DNA from: Dehalococcoidia bacterium | GTDB lineage: Bacteria; Chloroflexota; Dehalococcoidia; Tepidiformales; Tepidiformaceae | Length of the DNA: 64,000 nucleotides | Direction: 5' to 3' | Assembly (NCBI GenBank): GCA_020850615.1 | Contig: JADZEI010000038.1 | Span: 124,001 to 188,000, forward strand | Shown here: positions 15,838 to 23,623 of the stretch, piece after piece | Layout: every line of letters starts with the position of its first letter | How positions within the stretch are numbered: position 1 is the first letter of the stretch | Notes under the pieces: generated by a model | Database searches by the model: none | Told to the model about the DNA's origin: nothing | What the model saw: only the letters and a program-made list of their open reading frames with translations | Program-made: the position numbers and the translations under genes

Positions 15838-18800
15838 ACGGGGCTTTCTCAAGCTGGGCTCAGCGACGGTCGCCACCGGCACCGCCCTGTACGTGGAACG
15901 CAAGATGGCGTTCCTGCAGGCGGCGCCGGGCATCGAAAACCCGCTGCTGTTCTACCCGAACCGCGGCTGGGAGCAGGTGTATCGCGACCAGTACGCGTAC
16001 GACAGCCACTTCACCTTCGTGTGCGCGCCGAACTGCACGCATAACTGCCGTCTGCGCGCCTTCGTGCGCAACGGCGTGGTGATGCGGACGGAGCAGAACT
16101 ACGATGGCGCGAACATCGCGGACCGCTTCGGCAACCGTTCCACGAATGCCTGGAACCCACGCGGCTGCAACAAGGGCGCATCGCTCACCCGCCGCATCTA
16201 CGGGCCGTACCGGCTCAAGGGGCCGATGATCCGTGCCGGCTGGAAGCAGTGGGCCGACGACGGATTTCCGACGCTCGACCCGGCTTCGAACAACCGCACG
16301 AAGTACAAGTTCGACGACCGCGGCAACGACACCTTCGTCAAGGTGAGTTGGGACGACGCGTTCAAGTACGCGGCGAAGGGCCTCGTCTCCACGGCGAAGC
16401 GCTACTCGGGCCCGGACGGCAAGAAGCTCCTCGAGGACGAGGGCTACCAGCCGGAGATGATCGAAGCCGTGCACGACGCCGGCACGCGGACGATGAAGCT
16501 CCGCGGCGGCATGGGCCTGCTCGGCGTGATGGGCAAGTATGGCATGTACCGCATGTCCAACACCCTCGCCATCATGGATAGCCACGTCCGCAACGTGCAG
16601 CCCGCGGACTCGATGGGCGGACGGAACTGGTCGAACTACACCTGGCACGGTGACCAGGCCCCGGGCACGCCGTTTGTCACCGGCCTGCAGAACCCGGACT
16701 GCGACTTCAACGACATGCGTAACGCCCGGCTGCACATCGGCATGGGCAAGAACCTCGTCGAGAACAAGATGGCCGACGCGCACTTCTTCATCGAGATGAT
16801 GGAGCGCGGCGGCAAGATCGTGACGGTCACCCCGGAATACAGCCCGCCGGCGACGAAGGCGGACTACTGGATCCCGTGCCGGCCGGGCCTCGGCGACCTC
16901 GCGCTCGTCCTCGGCGTCACGAAGCTCCTGATGGACCGGAACCTGTACGACGCCCCGTTCGTGAAGAACTACACGGACCTGCCGCTGCTCATCCGCAAGG
17001 ACAACCTGAAGCGCCTGAGCGCCGCGGACGTCATCCCGAACTACCAGCCGGGACTGCCGGAAACCGGCCCCAGCTTCAACCTCCAGGGTCTCACCAAAGA
17101 GCAGTACGCGAAGCTCCAGGACTACGTCGTCTGGGACGCGAAGACGAACGCGATCGCGGCCATCACCCGCGAGGACGTGGGCGCGAAGCTTACCGACAAG
17201 GGCATCGACCCCGCGCTCGACTACACCGGCACGGTCACCCTGAACGACGGCACGAAGGTGGAAGTGCTGACCATCTGGTCGGCCTACCGCGACCACCTGA
17301 AGGACTACGACCTCGACACGGTCGCCGAGATCAGCCATTCGCCGAAGCACCTCATCGAGCAGCTGGCGAACGACCTGGCAACGATCAAGCCCGCGGCCAT
17401 CCACGTCGGCGAGGGCATCAACCACTGGTTCCACGCCACGCTCCACAACCGGGCTGTGCACCTGCCGCTCATGCTCACGGGCAACTTCGGCGTCCCGGGC
17501 GCGGGCGTCTACGCCTGGGCCGGCAATTACAAGGGCGCGCTCTTCCAGGGCACCAAGGAGAGCGGCCCCGGCTGGCTCGGCTGGATCGTCGAGGACCCCT
17601 ACAACCCGAACCTCGACGACAAGGTCGACGGCAAGGACATCAAGGTCAAGAAGTACAGCAAGGACGAGGAGCCGGCCTTCTGGGACCACGGCGACCGCGC
17701 CCTCATCGTCGATGTGCCGAAGGGCGGACATAAGGTGTTCACGGGCGCGACGCACATGCCGACGCCCACGAAGGTCATCTGGACGACGAACGTCAACCTG
17801 ATCAACAACGCCAAGTGGCTCTACGGCGTGCTCTTCAACGTCCTGCCCAAGATCGACATGATCATGACGCAGGACATCGAGATGACGCTGAGCTGCGAAT
17901 ACTCGGACTTCATCCTGCCGGCGAACTCCTGGCTCGAATCCACCCAGCCGGAAGTCACCGCCTCCTGCCAGAACCCGTTCCTCCAGATCTGGAAGGGCGG
18001 CGTGAAGCCGATGTTCGACACCAAGGACGACATCGCCATCATGGCGGGTGTCGCGAAGGCCCTCGGCGAGGAGTTCAACGACAAGCGGTTCGAGGACTAC
18101 TGGAAGTTCGCCCTCGAAGGCCGCACCGACGTCTACATCCAACGCCTCCTTAGCTCCTCCGCGACGACGCGCGGGTACAACTACGACGAGGTGATGGCGG
18201 GCAAGATCACCGGTGCCAACGGCAGCCAGATCGCGACCGAGCCCGGGTCCGTGCTCATGCAGTTCCGGACCTACCCCCGCATCCCGTACTGGGAGCAGAT
18301 CCACGACAACGTGCCGTTCCATACCGACACCGGCCGGATGAACGCCTACTGCGACATCCCCGAGGCGATCGAGTACGGCGAGAACTTCATTGTCCACCGC
18401 GAGGGGCCGGAGGCGACGCCCTACCTGCCCAACGTCATCGTCTCGACCAACCCGCTCATCCGGCCCAACGACTACGGCATCCCGCAGTCGGAGATGGACC
18501 CCGAGCTGCGCACGGTCCGCAACATCAAGATGTCCTGGGCGGAGACGAAGCAGACGAAGAACCCGCTCTGGGAGCAGGGCTACAACTTCTACTTCCTGAC
18601 GCCGAAGACCCGGCACAGCGTCCACTCGTCGTGGTCCGTGACGGACTGGCAGGCGCTGTGGAACAGCGACTTCTCCGACCCGTACCGCGCCGACAAGCGG
18701 ATGCCCGGGGTGAGCGAGCAGCAGCTCCACATGAACCCGGACGACGCCAAGGCGCTCAACCTCAAGGAAGGCGACTACGTCTGGGTCGATGCGAACCCCG

Positions 18801-19288
18801 CCGACCGGCCGTACATCGGCTGGAAGCCGGATGACCCGGAGTACAAGGTCGCGCGGCTCATGCTCCGGGTGAAGATCAACCCGGCCTACCCGCGCGGCGC
18901 CGTGATGACCAAGCACGGTGGCTTCGGGGCCACGCCCAAGACGGTCCGCGCCCACGAAACGCGCTCCGACGGGCGCGCCGTCTCCGAGGACACGGGCTAC
19001 CAGTCGAGCTTCCGCTACGGCTCCCACCAGAGCGTGACCAAGGACTGGGCGATGCCGATGCACCAGACCGACACGCTCTTCCACAAGTCCAAGGCGAACC
19101 ACACGTTCCTCTTCGGCGGCGAAACCGACAACCACGCGATCAACACGGTGCCCAAGGAGACGCTCGTGAAGATCACCAAGGCCGAGGACGGCAACTTCGC
19201 CCCGGCCCTCGACGGCATGGTGGTCGGCGGCGAGAACGAGTTCATGCAGCAGTACCTCCGCGGTGCGCTCAACACGGTGAGGGGCTGA
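15830..19288 (+). CDS. Molybdopterin oxidoreductase catalytic subunit, NxrA/NarG-like (type II DMSO reductase family)
   Basis: The 1152-residue protein begins with a Tat signal (DRRGFLKLGSATVATG), so it is exported folded. The Fe-S motif is Cys65-x3-Cys69-x3-Cys73-x39-Cys113, binding one [4Fe-4S] cluster. 'NYTWHGDQAPGTPFVTG' places Asp275 as probable Mo ligand, as in the type II group (nitrate, perchlorate and selenate reductases, ethylbenzene dehydrogenase, NXR). C-terminal bis-MGD motifs include 'CEYSDFILPANSWLE' and 'MTKHGGFG'. Length and motifs are close to the periplasmic NxrA of Nitrospira and anammox bacteria. It probably interconverts nitrite and nitrate; direction and exact substrate cannot be read from sequence. 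Ribosome binding site CTGGAGG. First subunit gene of the operon. Confidence 0.9.
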   Translation: MDRRGFLKLGSATVATGTALYVERKMAFLQAAPGIENPLLFYPNRGWEQVYRDQYAYDSHFTFVCAPNCTHNCRLRAFVRNGVVMRTEQNYDGANIADRFGNRSTNAWNPRGCNKGASLTRRIYGPYRLKGPMIRAGWKQWADDGFPTLDPASNNRTKYKFDDRGNDTFVKVSWDDAFKYAAKGLVSTAKRYSGPDGKKLLEDEGYQPEMIEAVHDAGTRTMKLRGGMGLLGVMGKYGMYRMSNTLAIMDSHVRNVQPADSMGGRNWSNYTWHGDQAPGTPFVTGLQNPDCDFNDMRNARLHIGMGKNLVENKMADAHFFIEMMERGGKIVTVTPEYSPPATKADYWIPCRPGLGDLALVLGVTKLLMDRNLYDAPFVKNYTDLPLLIRKDNLKRLSAADVIPNYQPGLPETGPSFNLQGLTKEQYAKLQDYVVWDAKTNAIAAITREDVGAKLTDKGIDPALDYTGTVTLNDGTKVEVLTIWSAYRDHLKDYDLDTVAEISHSPKHLIEQLANDLATIKPAAIHVGEGINHWFHATLHNRAVHLPLMLTGNFGVPGAGVYAWAGNYKGALFQGTKESGPGWLGWIVEDPYNPNLDDKVDGKDIKVKKYSKDEEPAFWDHGDRALIVDVPKGGHKVFTGATHMPTPTKVIWTTNVNLINNAKWLYGVLFNVLPKIDMIMTQDIEMTLSCEYSDFILPANSWLESTQPEVTASCQNPFLQIWKGGVKPMFDTKDDIAIMAGVAKALGEEFNDKRFEDYWKFALEGRTDVYIQRLLSSSATTRGYNYDEVMAGKITGANGSQIATEPGSVLMQFRTYPRIPYWEQIHDNVPFHTDTGRMNAYCDIPEAIEYGENFIVHREGPEATPYLPNVIVSTNPLIRPNDYGIPQSEMDPELRTVRNIKMSWAETKQTKNPLWEQGYNFYFLTPKTRHSVHSSWSVTDWQALWNSDFSDPYRADKRMPGVSEQQLHMNPDDAKALNLKEGDYVWVDANPADRPYIGWKPDDPEYKVARLMLRVKINPAYPRGAVMTKHGGFGATPKTVRAHETRSDGRAVSEDTGYQSSFRYGSHQSVTKDWAMPMHQTDTLFHKSKANHTFLFGGETDNHAINTVPKETLVKITKAEDGNFAPALDGMVVGGENEFMQQYLRGALNTVRG

Positions 19289-19291
19289 TCG

Positions 19292-19561
19292 ATGGCTGAG
19301 AAGCACTTCGAAAGCGACGACCCGCTGGAGCTCGTCGCTGCCAGGTTCCCCATCCCGGAAGGCGTGGACATCGACGAGGTGACCGCCCGCGTGTTCATCG
19401 AGGAGTACGCCCTCATGGGCATGTCGCGCGAGAAGATCTACGCGCTCTTCCGCAACGGCTACTTCGCCGGCACGAACGCGATCTACGACACCCGCGGCGA
19501 GGTGTTCGTCCAGCGGCTGATCGACGAGGTCTTCGGGCCCGCCCCCCAGGAGGTGGCGTGA
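19292..19561 (+). CDS. Small protein of unknown function between alpha and beta subunit genes (89 aa)
   Basis: Starts 3 bases after the alpha stop and ends on the beta start (GTGATG junction), so it is translationally coupled to both. The product is acidic, has no signal peptide or Cys and looks alpha-helical: 'DIDEVTARVFIEEYALMGMSREKIYALFRNGYFAGTNAIYDTRGEVFVQRLIDEVFG'-like segments occupy residues 26-83. I recognise no domain. Position and codon use show that it is a genuine gene. Possible roles are an assembly factor or a structural subunit. Confidence 0.8.
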   Translation: MAEKHFESDDPLELVAARFPIPEGVDIDEVTARVFIEEYALMGMSREKIYALFRNGYFAGTNAIYDTRGEVFVQRLIDEVFGPAPQEVA

Positions 19562-20802
19562 TGGTACAGGTCCACAACTGGCAGCTCGGGCGGGAGATGG
19601 AGTACCGCTACGACGCCGGCAAGCCCAAGCGGCAGTTCGCCGCGGTGTTCAACACCAACCGCTGCATCGCCTGCCAGACGTGCACGATGGCCTGCAAGAG
19701 CACCTGGACGTTTTCTCCCGGCCAGGAGCTCATGTGGTGGAACAACGTCGAGACCAAGCCCTACGGCGGCTACCCGAAGCACTGGGACGTCAAGATCCTG
19801 GAGCTCCAGGAGAAGGCCAACCCCGGCGGCCAGGTCTGGAACACCGCCGCGAAGGACGCGAAGAAGAGCCCCTACGGCACCTTCGAGGGCAAGACCGTCT
19901 TCGAAACCGCCGACGGCAGCCAGAACCAGGTGACTGGCTACATCCCGGCGGAGGAGGAGTGGAAGGCGCCGAACTTCGGCGAGGACACCGCGACGAAGAC
20001 CTCCACCGACGGCGCCCAGCTCCCCGAGCACGCCGGCTGGTTCTTCTACCTCCAGCGTATTTGCAACCACTGCAGCTACCCGGCCTGCCTCGCGGCCTGC
20101 CCGCGCAACGCGGTGTACAAGCGTGAGGACGACGGCATCGTCCTCATCGACCAGGAGCGCTGCCGCGGCTACCGCAAGTGCGTGGAGGCCTGCCCCTACA
20201 AGAAGTCCATGTACCGGCCGAGCACGCGCACGTCGGAGAAGTGCATCGGCTGCTTCCCGCGCGTCGAAGGCACGGACCCGCTGACCGAAGGCATCCCGAT
20301 GGAGACGCGGTGCATGACCGCCTGCATCGGCAAGATCCGCCTGCAGGGTCTCGTCCAGGTCGACGATGCGGGCCTCTGGATCGAGGACCCGTCGAACCCG
20401 CTCTACTACCTCGTCCACATCGCGAAGGTGGCGCTGCCGCTCTACCCGCAGTTCGGCACCCAGCCGAACGTGTACTACATCCCGCCCCGCTGGGTCCCGC
20501 GGGACTACCTCCGCCAGATGTTCGGCCCGGGCGTCGACGCGGCGATCGAGGCGTACACGAACCCGAGCCGCGAGACGCTCGCGGTGCTGCAGCTCTTCCG
20601 CGCCGCCCAGAGCATCGTCTTCAGCTACAAGATCGAGCAGGGCCCGAAGGTCCAGGAGCTCACCATCGCCGGCCAGAAGCGCGAGCTCTACGACGACGTC
20701 ATCATCGGGTACGACAGCCAGGGCCGCGAAATCACCCGTGTCTCGGTCGAGGAGAAAACCATCGACCGTGGCGCCCAGTTCATCTCGCTGAACACGATCT
20801 AG
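19561..20802 (+). CDS. Iron-sulfur beta subunit, NxrB/NarH-like
   Basis: The 413-residue protein has four cluster motifs: CIACQTCTMAC (Cys35, 38, 41, 45), CNHCSYPACLAAC, CRGYRKCVEAC (three Cys with Tyr in place of the fourth, so a [3Fe-4S] site) and 'CIGC...CMTAC'. The segments 'VHNWQLGREMEY', 'QELMWWNNVETKPYGGYP', 'NPGGQVWN' and 'ICNHC.YP.CLAACPR.A.YKR' match, from memory, the NxrB of Nitrospira/anammox type very closely. It carries electrons from the Mo subunit to the heme subunit. No signal peptide is present, so it is presumably co-exported with alpha. I prefer ATG 19561 to GTG 19558 because AGGAGG is better spaced. In-frame alternative: 414 residues. Confidence 0.93.
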   Translation: MVQVHNWQLGREMEYRYDAGKPKRQFAAVFNTNRCIACQTCTMACKSTWTFSPGQELMWWNNVETKPYGGYPKHWDVKILELQEKANPGGQVWNTAAKDAKKSPYGTFEGKTVFETADGSQNQVTGYIPAEEEWKAPNFGEDTATKTSTDGAQLPEHAGWFFYLQRICNHCSYPACLAACPRNAVYKREDDGIVLIDQERCRGYRKCVEACPYKKSMYRPSTRTSEKCIGCFPRVEGTDPLTEGIPMETRCMTACIGKIRLQGLVQVDDAGLWIEDPSNPLYYLVHIAKVALPLYPQFGTQPNVYYIPPRWVPRDYLRQMFGPGVDAAIEAYTNPSRETLAVLQLFRAAQSIVFSYKIEQGPKVQELTIAGQKRELYDDVIIGYDSQGREITRVSVEEKTIDRGAQFISLNTI

Positions 20803-20811
20803 GGGGCCGTT

Positions 20812-21564
20812 GTGACACCACTACGGGTCGAACCCGCTGCCCCCGATTTCGTTACGCTCCAGCGAGCAGCTGCCTATGAGCTGCTCGCCCTTGCCCTCGC
20901 CTACCCGGACGACAACGTCCTGGAGCAGCTCCGCGACGTCGCCACGACGGCCGGCGGGATGCTCCGCGGCACGCCCGTGGCGGCGCTCTGCGAAGTCGCC
21001 GTCCACGCCACCCGGCCGGAGCTCGAACCGGCCTACGTCGAGCTCTGCACGCTCACCTCGTCGGTCGACTGTCCGACGTATGAGTCGGCCTACTTCGGCG
21101 GCGAGGCGCAGCTCCAGACCATGCGCATGGCCGACATCTCCGGCTTCTACCGCGCCTTCGGCGTGGAGACGATGGGCACCGGGCTCCGGCCGGACGAGAT
21201 CTCGGTCGAGCTCGAGTTCATGGCCTACCTCTGCCGCAAGGAAGTCCACGCCCGGGCGAATAAGGGCGCGCCGCGCGTCGCCCAGACGCGCCGGGCCCAG
21301 CGCCTCTTCCTCGAGGAGCACCTCGGGACGTGGGCCGCGCCGTTCGGCCGCCGCGTGGCCTCGCGGGCGAACACCACGTTCTACCAGCTCGCCGGGGCGG
21401 CGCTGTCGCTCTGGATCGCGGCGGAAACGGCCGAGCTCCAGGCCTCGCCCGTGGAGGTGACCGGCATGCCGGTCATCGAGCCGCTCGACCGCACCAACCA
21501 CGGCCCGGAATTCGTCGGCCGGTCCGCTGAGGTCATCACGTTCGACGACATCCCGGTGATATGA
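20812..21564 (+). CDS. TorD/DmsD-family molybdoenzyme chaperone (250 aa)
   Basis: All-helical, cytoplasmic-looking protein starting with GTG 9 bases after the beta stop. It has the TorD-family layout: 'RAAAYELLALALAYPDDNVLEQL' near residue 18, 'LEPAYVELCTLTSSVDCPTYESAYFGG' in the middle and 'DEISVELEFMAYLCRKE' about residue 140. Such chaperones bind the Tat signal of the catalytic subunit, hold it until MGD is inserted and prevent early export. Gene order alpha-X-beta-chaperone-gamma resembles the delta subunits of chlorate, selenate and ethylbenzene enzymes. Confidence 0.88.
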   Translation: MTPLRVEPAAPDFVTLQRAAAYELLALALAYPDDNVLEQLRDVATTAGGMLRGTPVAALCEVAVHATRPELEPAYVELCTLTSSVDCPTYESAYFGGEAQLQTMRMADISGFYRAFGVETMGTGLRPDEISVELEFMAYLCRKEVHARANKGAPRVAQTRRAQRLFLEEHLGTWAAPFGRRVASRANTTFYQLAGAALSLWIAAETAELQASPVEVTGMPVIEPLDRTNHGPEFVGRSAEVITFDDIPVI

Positions 21565-21574
21565 GGGTTATGCG

Positions 21575-22558
21575 ATGAGATTCCTGTCATTCAGCTGGCG
21601 CCGCCCGCTCGCGCTCATCGCGGTCGTGCTTGCCGCTGGGGCGCTGCTCCAGTTCACCGATACCAACCCCGCCGTCTCGCAGGCGCTCACCCTGAAGGCC
21701 TACGAGGCGCCCGAAGACCCGGGGTTGGACCCCGCTTCCGACGTCTGGAAGGGCAACGTCTCTTCCGTCCGCGTGCCGCTGACCGCCCAGGCCGGCATCT
21801 ACGCGGCCGGCGGCGGCAGCATCCCGACCGTCCGCGTGCAGGCCGTCCACTATCAGGAGCGGCTCTACATCCGGGCCGAATGGGCCGACGGGACGCTGGA
21901 CGAGGCCACCACCCGCGTGGAGGACTTCTCCGACGCGGTCGCGCTCGAGTTCCCGGCGAAGAGCGCCAGCAGCGTGCCCTCGATCTGCATGGGCCAGGCC
22001 GATGCCGGCGTGAACATCTGGCACTGGCGAGCTGACTCGCAGGCCGGGCTCAAGGACCCGGTCGCGATCTACGCCGGCGCCGTGAGCGACGAGCCGGAGT
22101 CGAAGGACAACCTCTTCTACACGGCGCGCGAAGCCGGCAACCCGTTCGCGAACCCGGACCTCGGCGCGGTCCAGAACCTCGTCTCCGAGACCTTCGGCGC
22201 GCTCACCATCGCCAGCGTCCAGGACGTCACCGGTGAGGGCAAGCATGACGGCGAGAACTGGGCCGTCGTCTTCGTCCGCGACTACGCGGGCGCGGGCGCG
22301 GACCAGGCCAACTTCGCGGCCGGTGCGAAGACCGACATGGCGCTCGCCGTCTGGAACGGCAGCGAGGACGACCGGAACGGGCGCAAGTCCCTCTCCCAGT
22401 TCGTCACGCTCTCCATCTCGGATTCCGTCATCCCGGGTGGCGGCGGCGGCACGAACATGACCGCGGCCTGGTTCGGCATCGCGCTCGTGCTTGGCCTCGC
22501 GGCCCTCGGCGTCGGCCTCGGTGTCGTCGGCCTCCGCGAAACGGGGAACGCGCGATGA
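21575..22558 (+). CDS. Heme b-binding gamma subunit, ethylbenzene dehydrogenase/NxrC-like
   Basis: The 327-residue protein has an N-terminal signal sequence (about residues 8-35), a soluble beta-rich domain and a C-terminal membrane helix (about 295-318) followed by a short basic tail. The domain shows EB_dh features: 'LTLKAYEAPEDPGLDPASDVWKG'-type opening, 'RVQAVHYQERLYIRAEWADGT', 'SICMGQADAGVNIWHWRAD' with a candidate axial Met, and 'DMALAVWNGSEDDRNGRKSLSQFV' with a candidate Lys side. The gamma subunit binds one heme b and passes electrons out of the alpha-beta core. The C-terminal anchor would hold the complex on the outer face of the membrane, unlike the soluble EbdC. Confidence 0.88.
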   Translation: MRFLSFSWRRPLALIAVVLAAGALLQFTDTNPAVSQALTLKAYEAPEDPGLDPASDVWKGNVSSVRVPLTAQAGIYAAGGGSIPTVRVQAVHYQERLYIRAEWADGTLDEATTRVEDFSDAVALEFPAKSASSVPSICMGQADAGVNIWHWRADSQAGLKDPVAIYAGAVSDEPESKDNLFYTAREAGNPFANPDLGAVQNLVSETFGALTIASVQDVTGEGKHDGENWAVVFVRDYAGAGADQANFAAGAKTDMALAVWNGSEDDRNGRKSLSQFVTLSISDSVIPGGGGGTNMTAAWFGIALVLGLAALGVGLGVVGLRETGNAR

Positions 22559-23532
22559 CAGCGCGCCTGGGCGCCGGCCGGCCAGCTCCCGCCATCCCGG
22601 CGGCGACCTGGCTGGCGGCGCTCCTCGCCGTCACCTCGGCCGTGGAGCTCCTCATCCTACGGACGTTCACGCGGACGGCGATCCACATCCCCGCGATCGA
22701 GACGATGCAGGAGCCGTACGAGCTTCTCGCGGTCGGCGGGCGCTACGCCTACTTCGTCTCGGTGGTGCTGCTGGCGCTCGTCGTGCCCATCGCGGGCTGG
22801 CGGCTCTGGCAGCGCGGGGATGTCCTCGCCCGGCTGGCCGCGGGAGGTCTCGCGGCCTTCACGCTCGTAGCCGTGCTGGCGGCGTCCGGCCTCGAAAGCC
22901 GCTCCCTGCTCGACATCGGCACGCTGGCCGCGGTCGCGGTGCTCACCGGCGTCGCCGCCGGGCGGCAGGGCCTGCGCGGTGCGGTGCCGGTGGGCCTGTT
23001 CGGGATCGCGTTCCTGCTCAGCGGGGCGCACACGCTCGCGCAGTCGGCGTCGAACGAACGGCTGGCGTCGGTGGACACGTCCGGGCTGCTCCTGCCGGCC
23101 GAGTACGCTGGTGCGCTCTTCGCGCTCGCGATGCCGCTGATGCTCGGGCGCCAGTCGAGCCGCGCCGCGGTGGTCGCCGGGGTCGCGGTCACACTCGTCG
23201 GGCTCGCGTTCTTCCTGGGCAACGGCTCCACGTCGCGATTCCTGTTGCTCTGGAACGTCGGGCTCTCGGGCGTGCTGCCGGGCGTGGTGTATGCGGTCGC
23301 TGGCGGGACGATCGCGGCGACCTTCGCGGGGCTGCTCGCCAGCGGGCGCAGCACGACCGCCATCGCGGTGGCGCTGCTCGTCGCCGGCGGGATCGGCCTC
23401 CACAGCACGTACCAGGATGGGCTTGTCGTCACCGCGCTGGCGCTCCTCGTGCTTGGCGCTGCGCCAGCCGCGGCGCTGCGCACGGTGGACGAACCTGTGC
23501 CCGGCCAGGCAGTGCCCGCGCCTGCTCTCTGA
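22555..23532 (+). CDS. Polytopic membrane protein, last gene of the molybdoenzyme operon (325 aa)
   Basis: Overlaps the gamma gene by 4 bases (ATGA), so it clearly belongs to the operon. About 9-10 hydrophobic spans cover residues 18-310. It is unlike NarI, NrfD or cytochrome b in any motif I can see: few His residues fall in helices ('SGAHTLAQSAS' near 160 and 'GIGLHSTYQDG' near 285). I do not recognise a family. It could be the membrane electron-exchange partner for quinone or a transporter for the substrate/product anion. The last 20 residues are hydrophilic and Pro/Val-rich. Confidence 0.75.
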   Translation: MTARLGAGRPAPAIPAATWLAALLAVTSAVELLILRTFTRTAIHIPAIETMQEPYELLAVGGRYAYFVSVVLLALVVPIAGWRLWQRGDVLARLAAGGLAAFTLVAVLAASGLESRSLLDIGTLAAVAVLTGVAAGRQGLRGAVPVGLFGIAFLLSGAHTLAQSASNERLASVDTSGLLLPAEYAGALFALAMPLMLGRQSSRAAVVAGVAVTLVGLAFFLGNGSTSRFLLLWNVGLSGVLPGVVYAVAGGTIAATFAGLLASGRSTTAIAVALLVAGGIGLHSTYQDGLVVTALALLVLGAAPAAALRTVDEPVPGQAVPAPAL

Positions 23533-23540
23533 ACTTCGGC

Positions 23541-23569
23541 GGGGCGGCGGCGACCTCGCCGTCAGCCCC
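23541..23569 (+). terminator. GC-rich stem-loop at the end of the molybdoenzyme operon
   Basis: GGGGC (23541-23545) pairs with GCCCC (23565-23569), enclosing an inner GGCGA/TCGCC stem. It lies 8 bases after the stop of the last operon gene, in a convergent intergenic region. There is no T-tract, so termination here is inferred. Confidence 0.35.
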
Positions 23570-23623
23570 GGCCGGCCTGCACCACGACAGCATCGAGCAA
23601 CTCCCGCGCCTCCCGCAGGGTGG

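Noticed and set aside
15860-19306. 1148-codon open frame antisense to the molybdoenzyme alpha subunit
   Set aside because: Its length comes from extreme G/C third-position bias on the plus strand. The predicted protein is Arg/Val/His-rich with no domain, and the plus-strand reading has complete family motifs.
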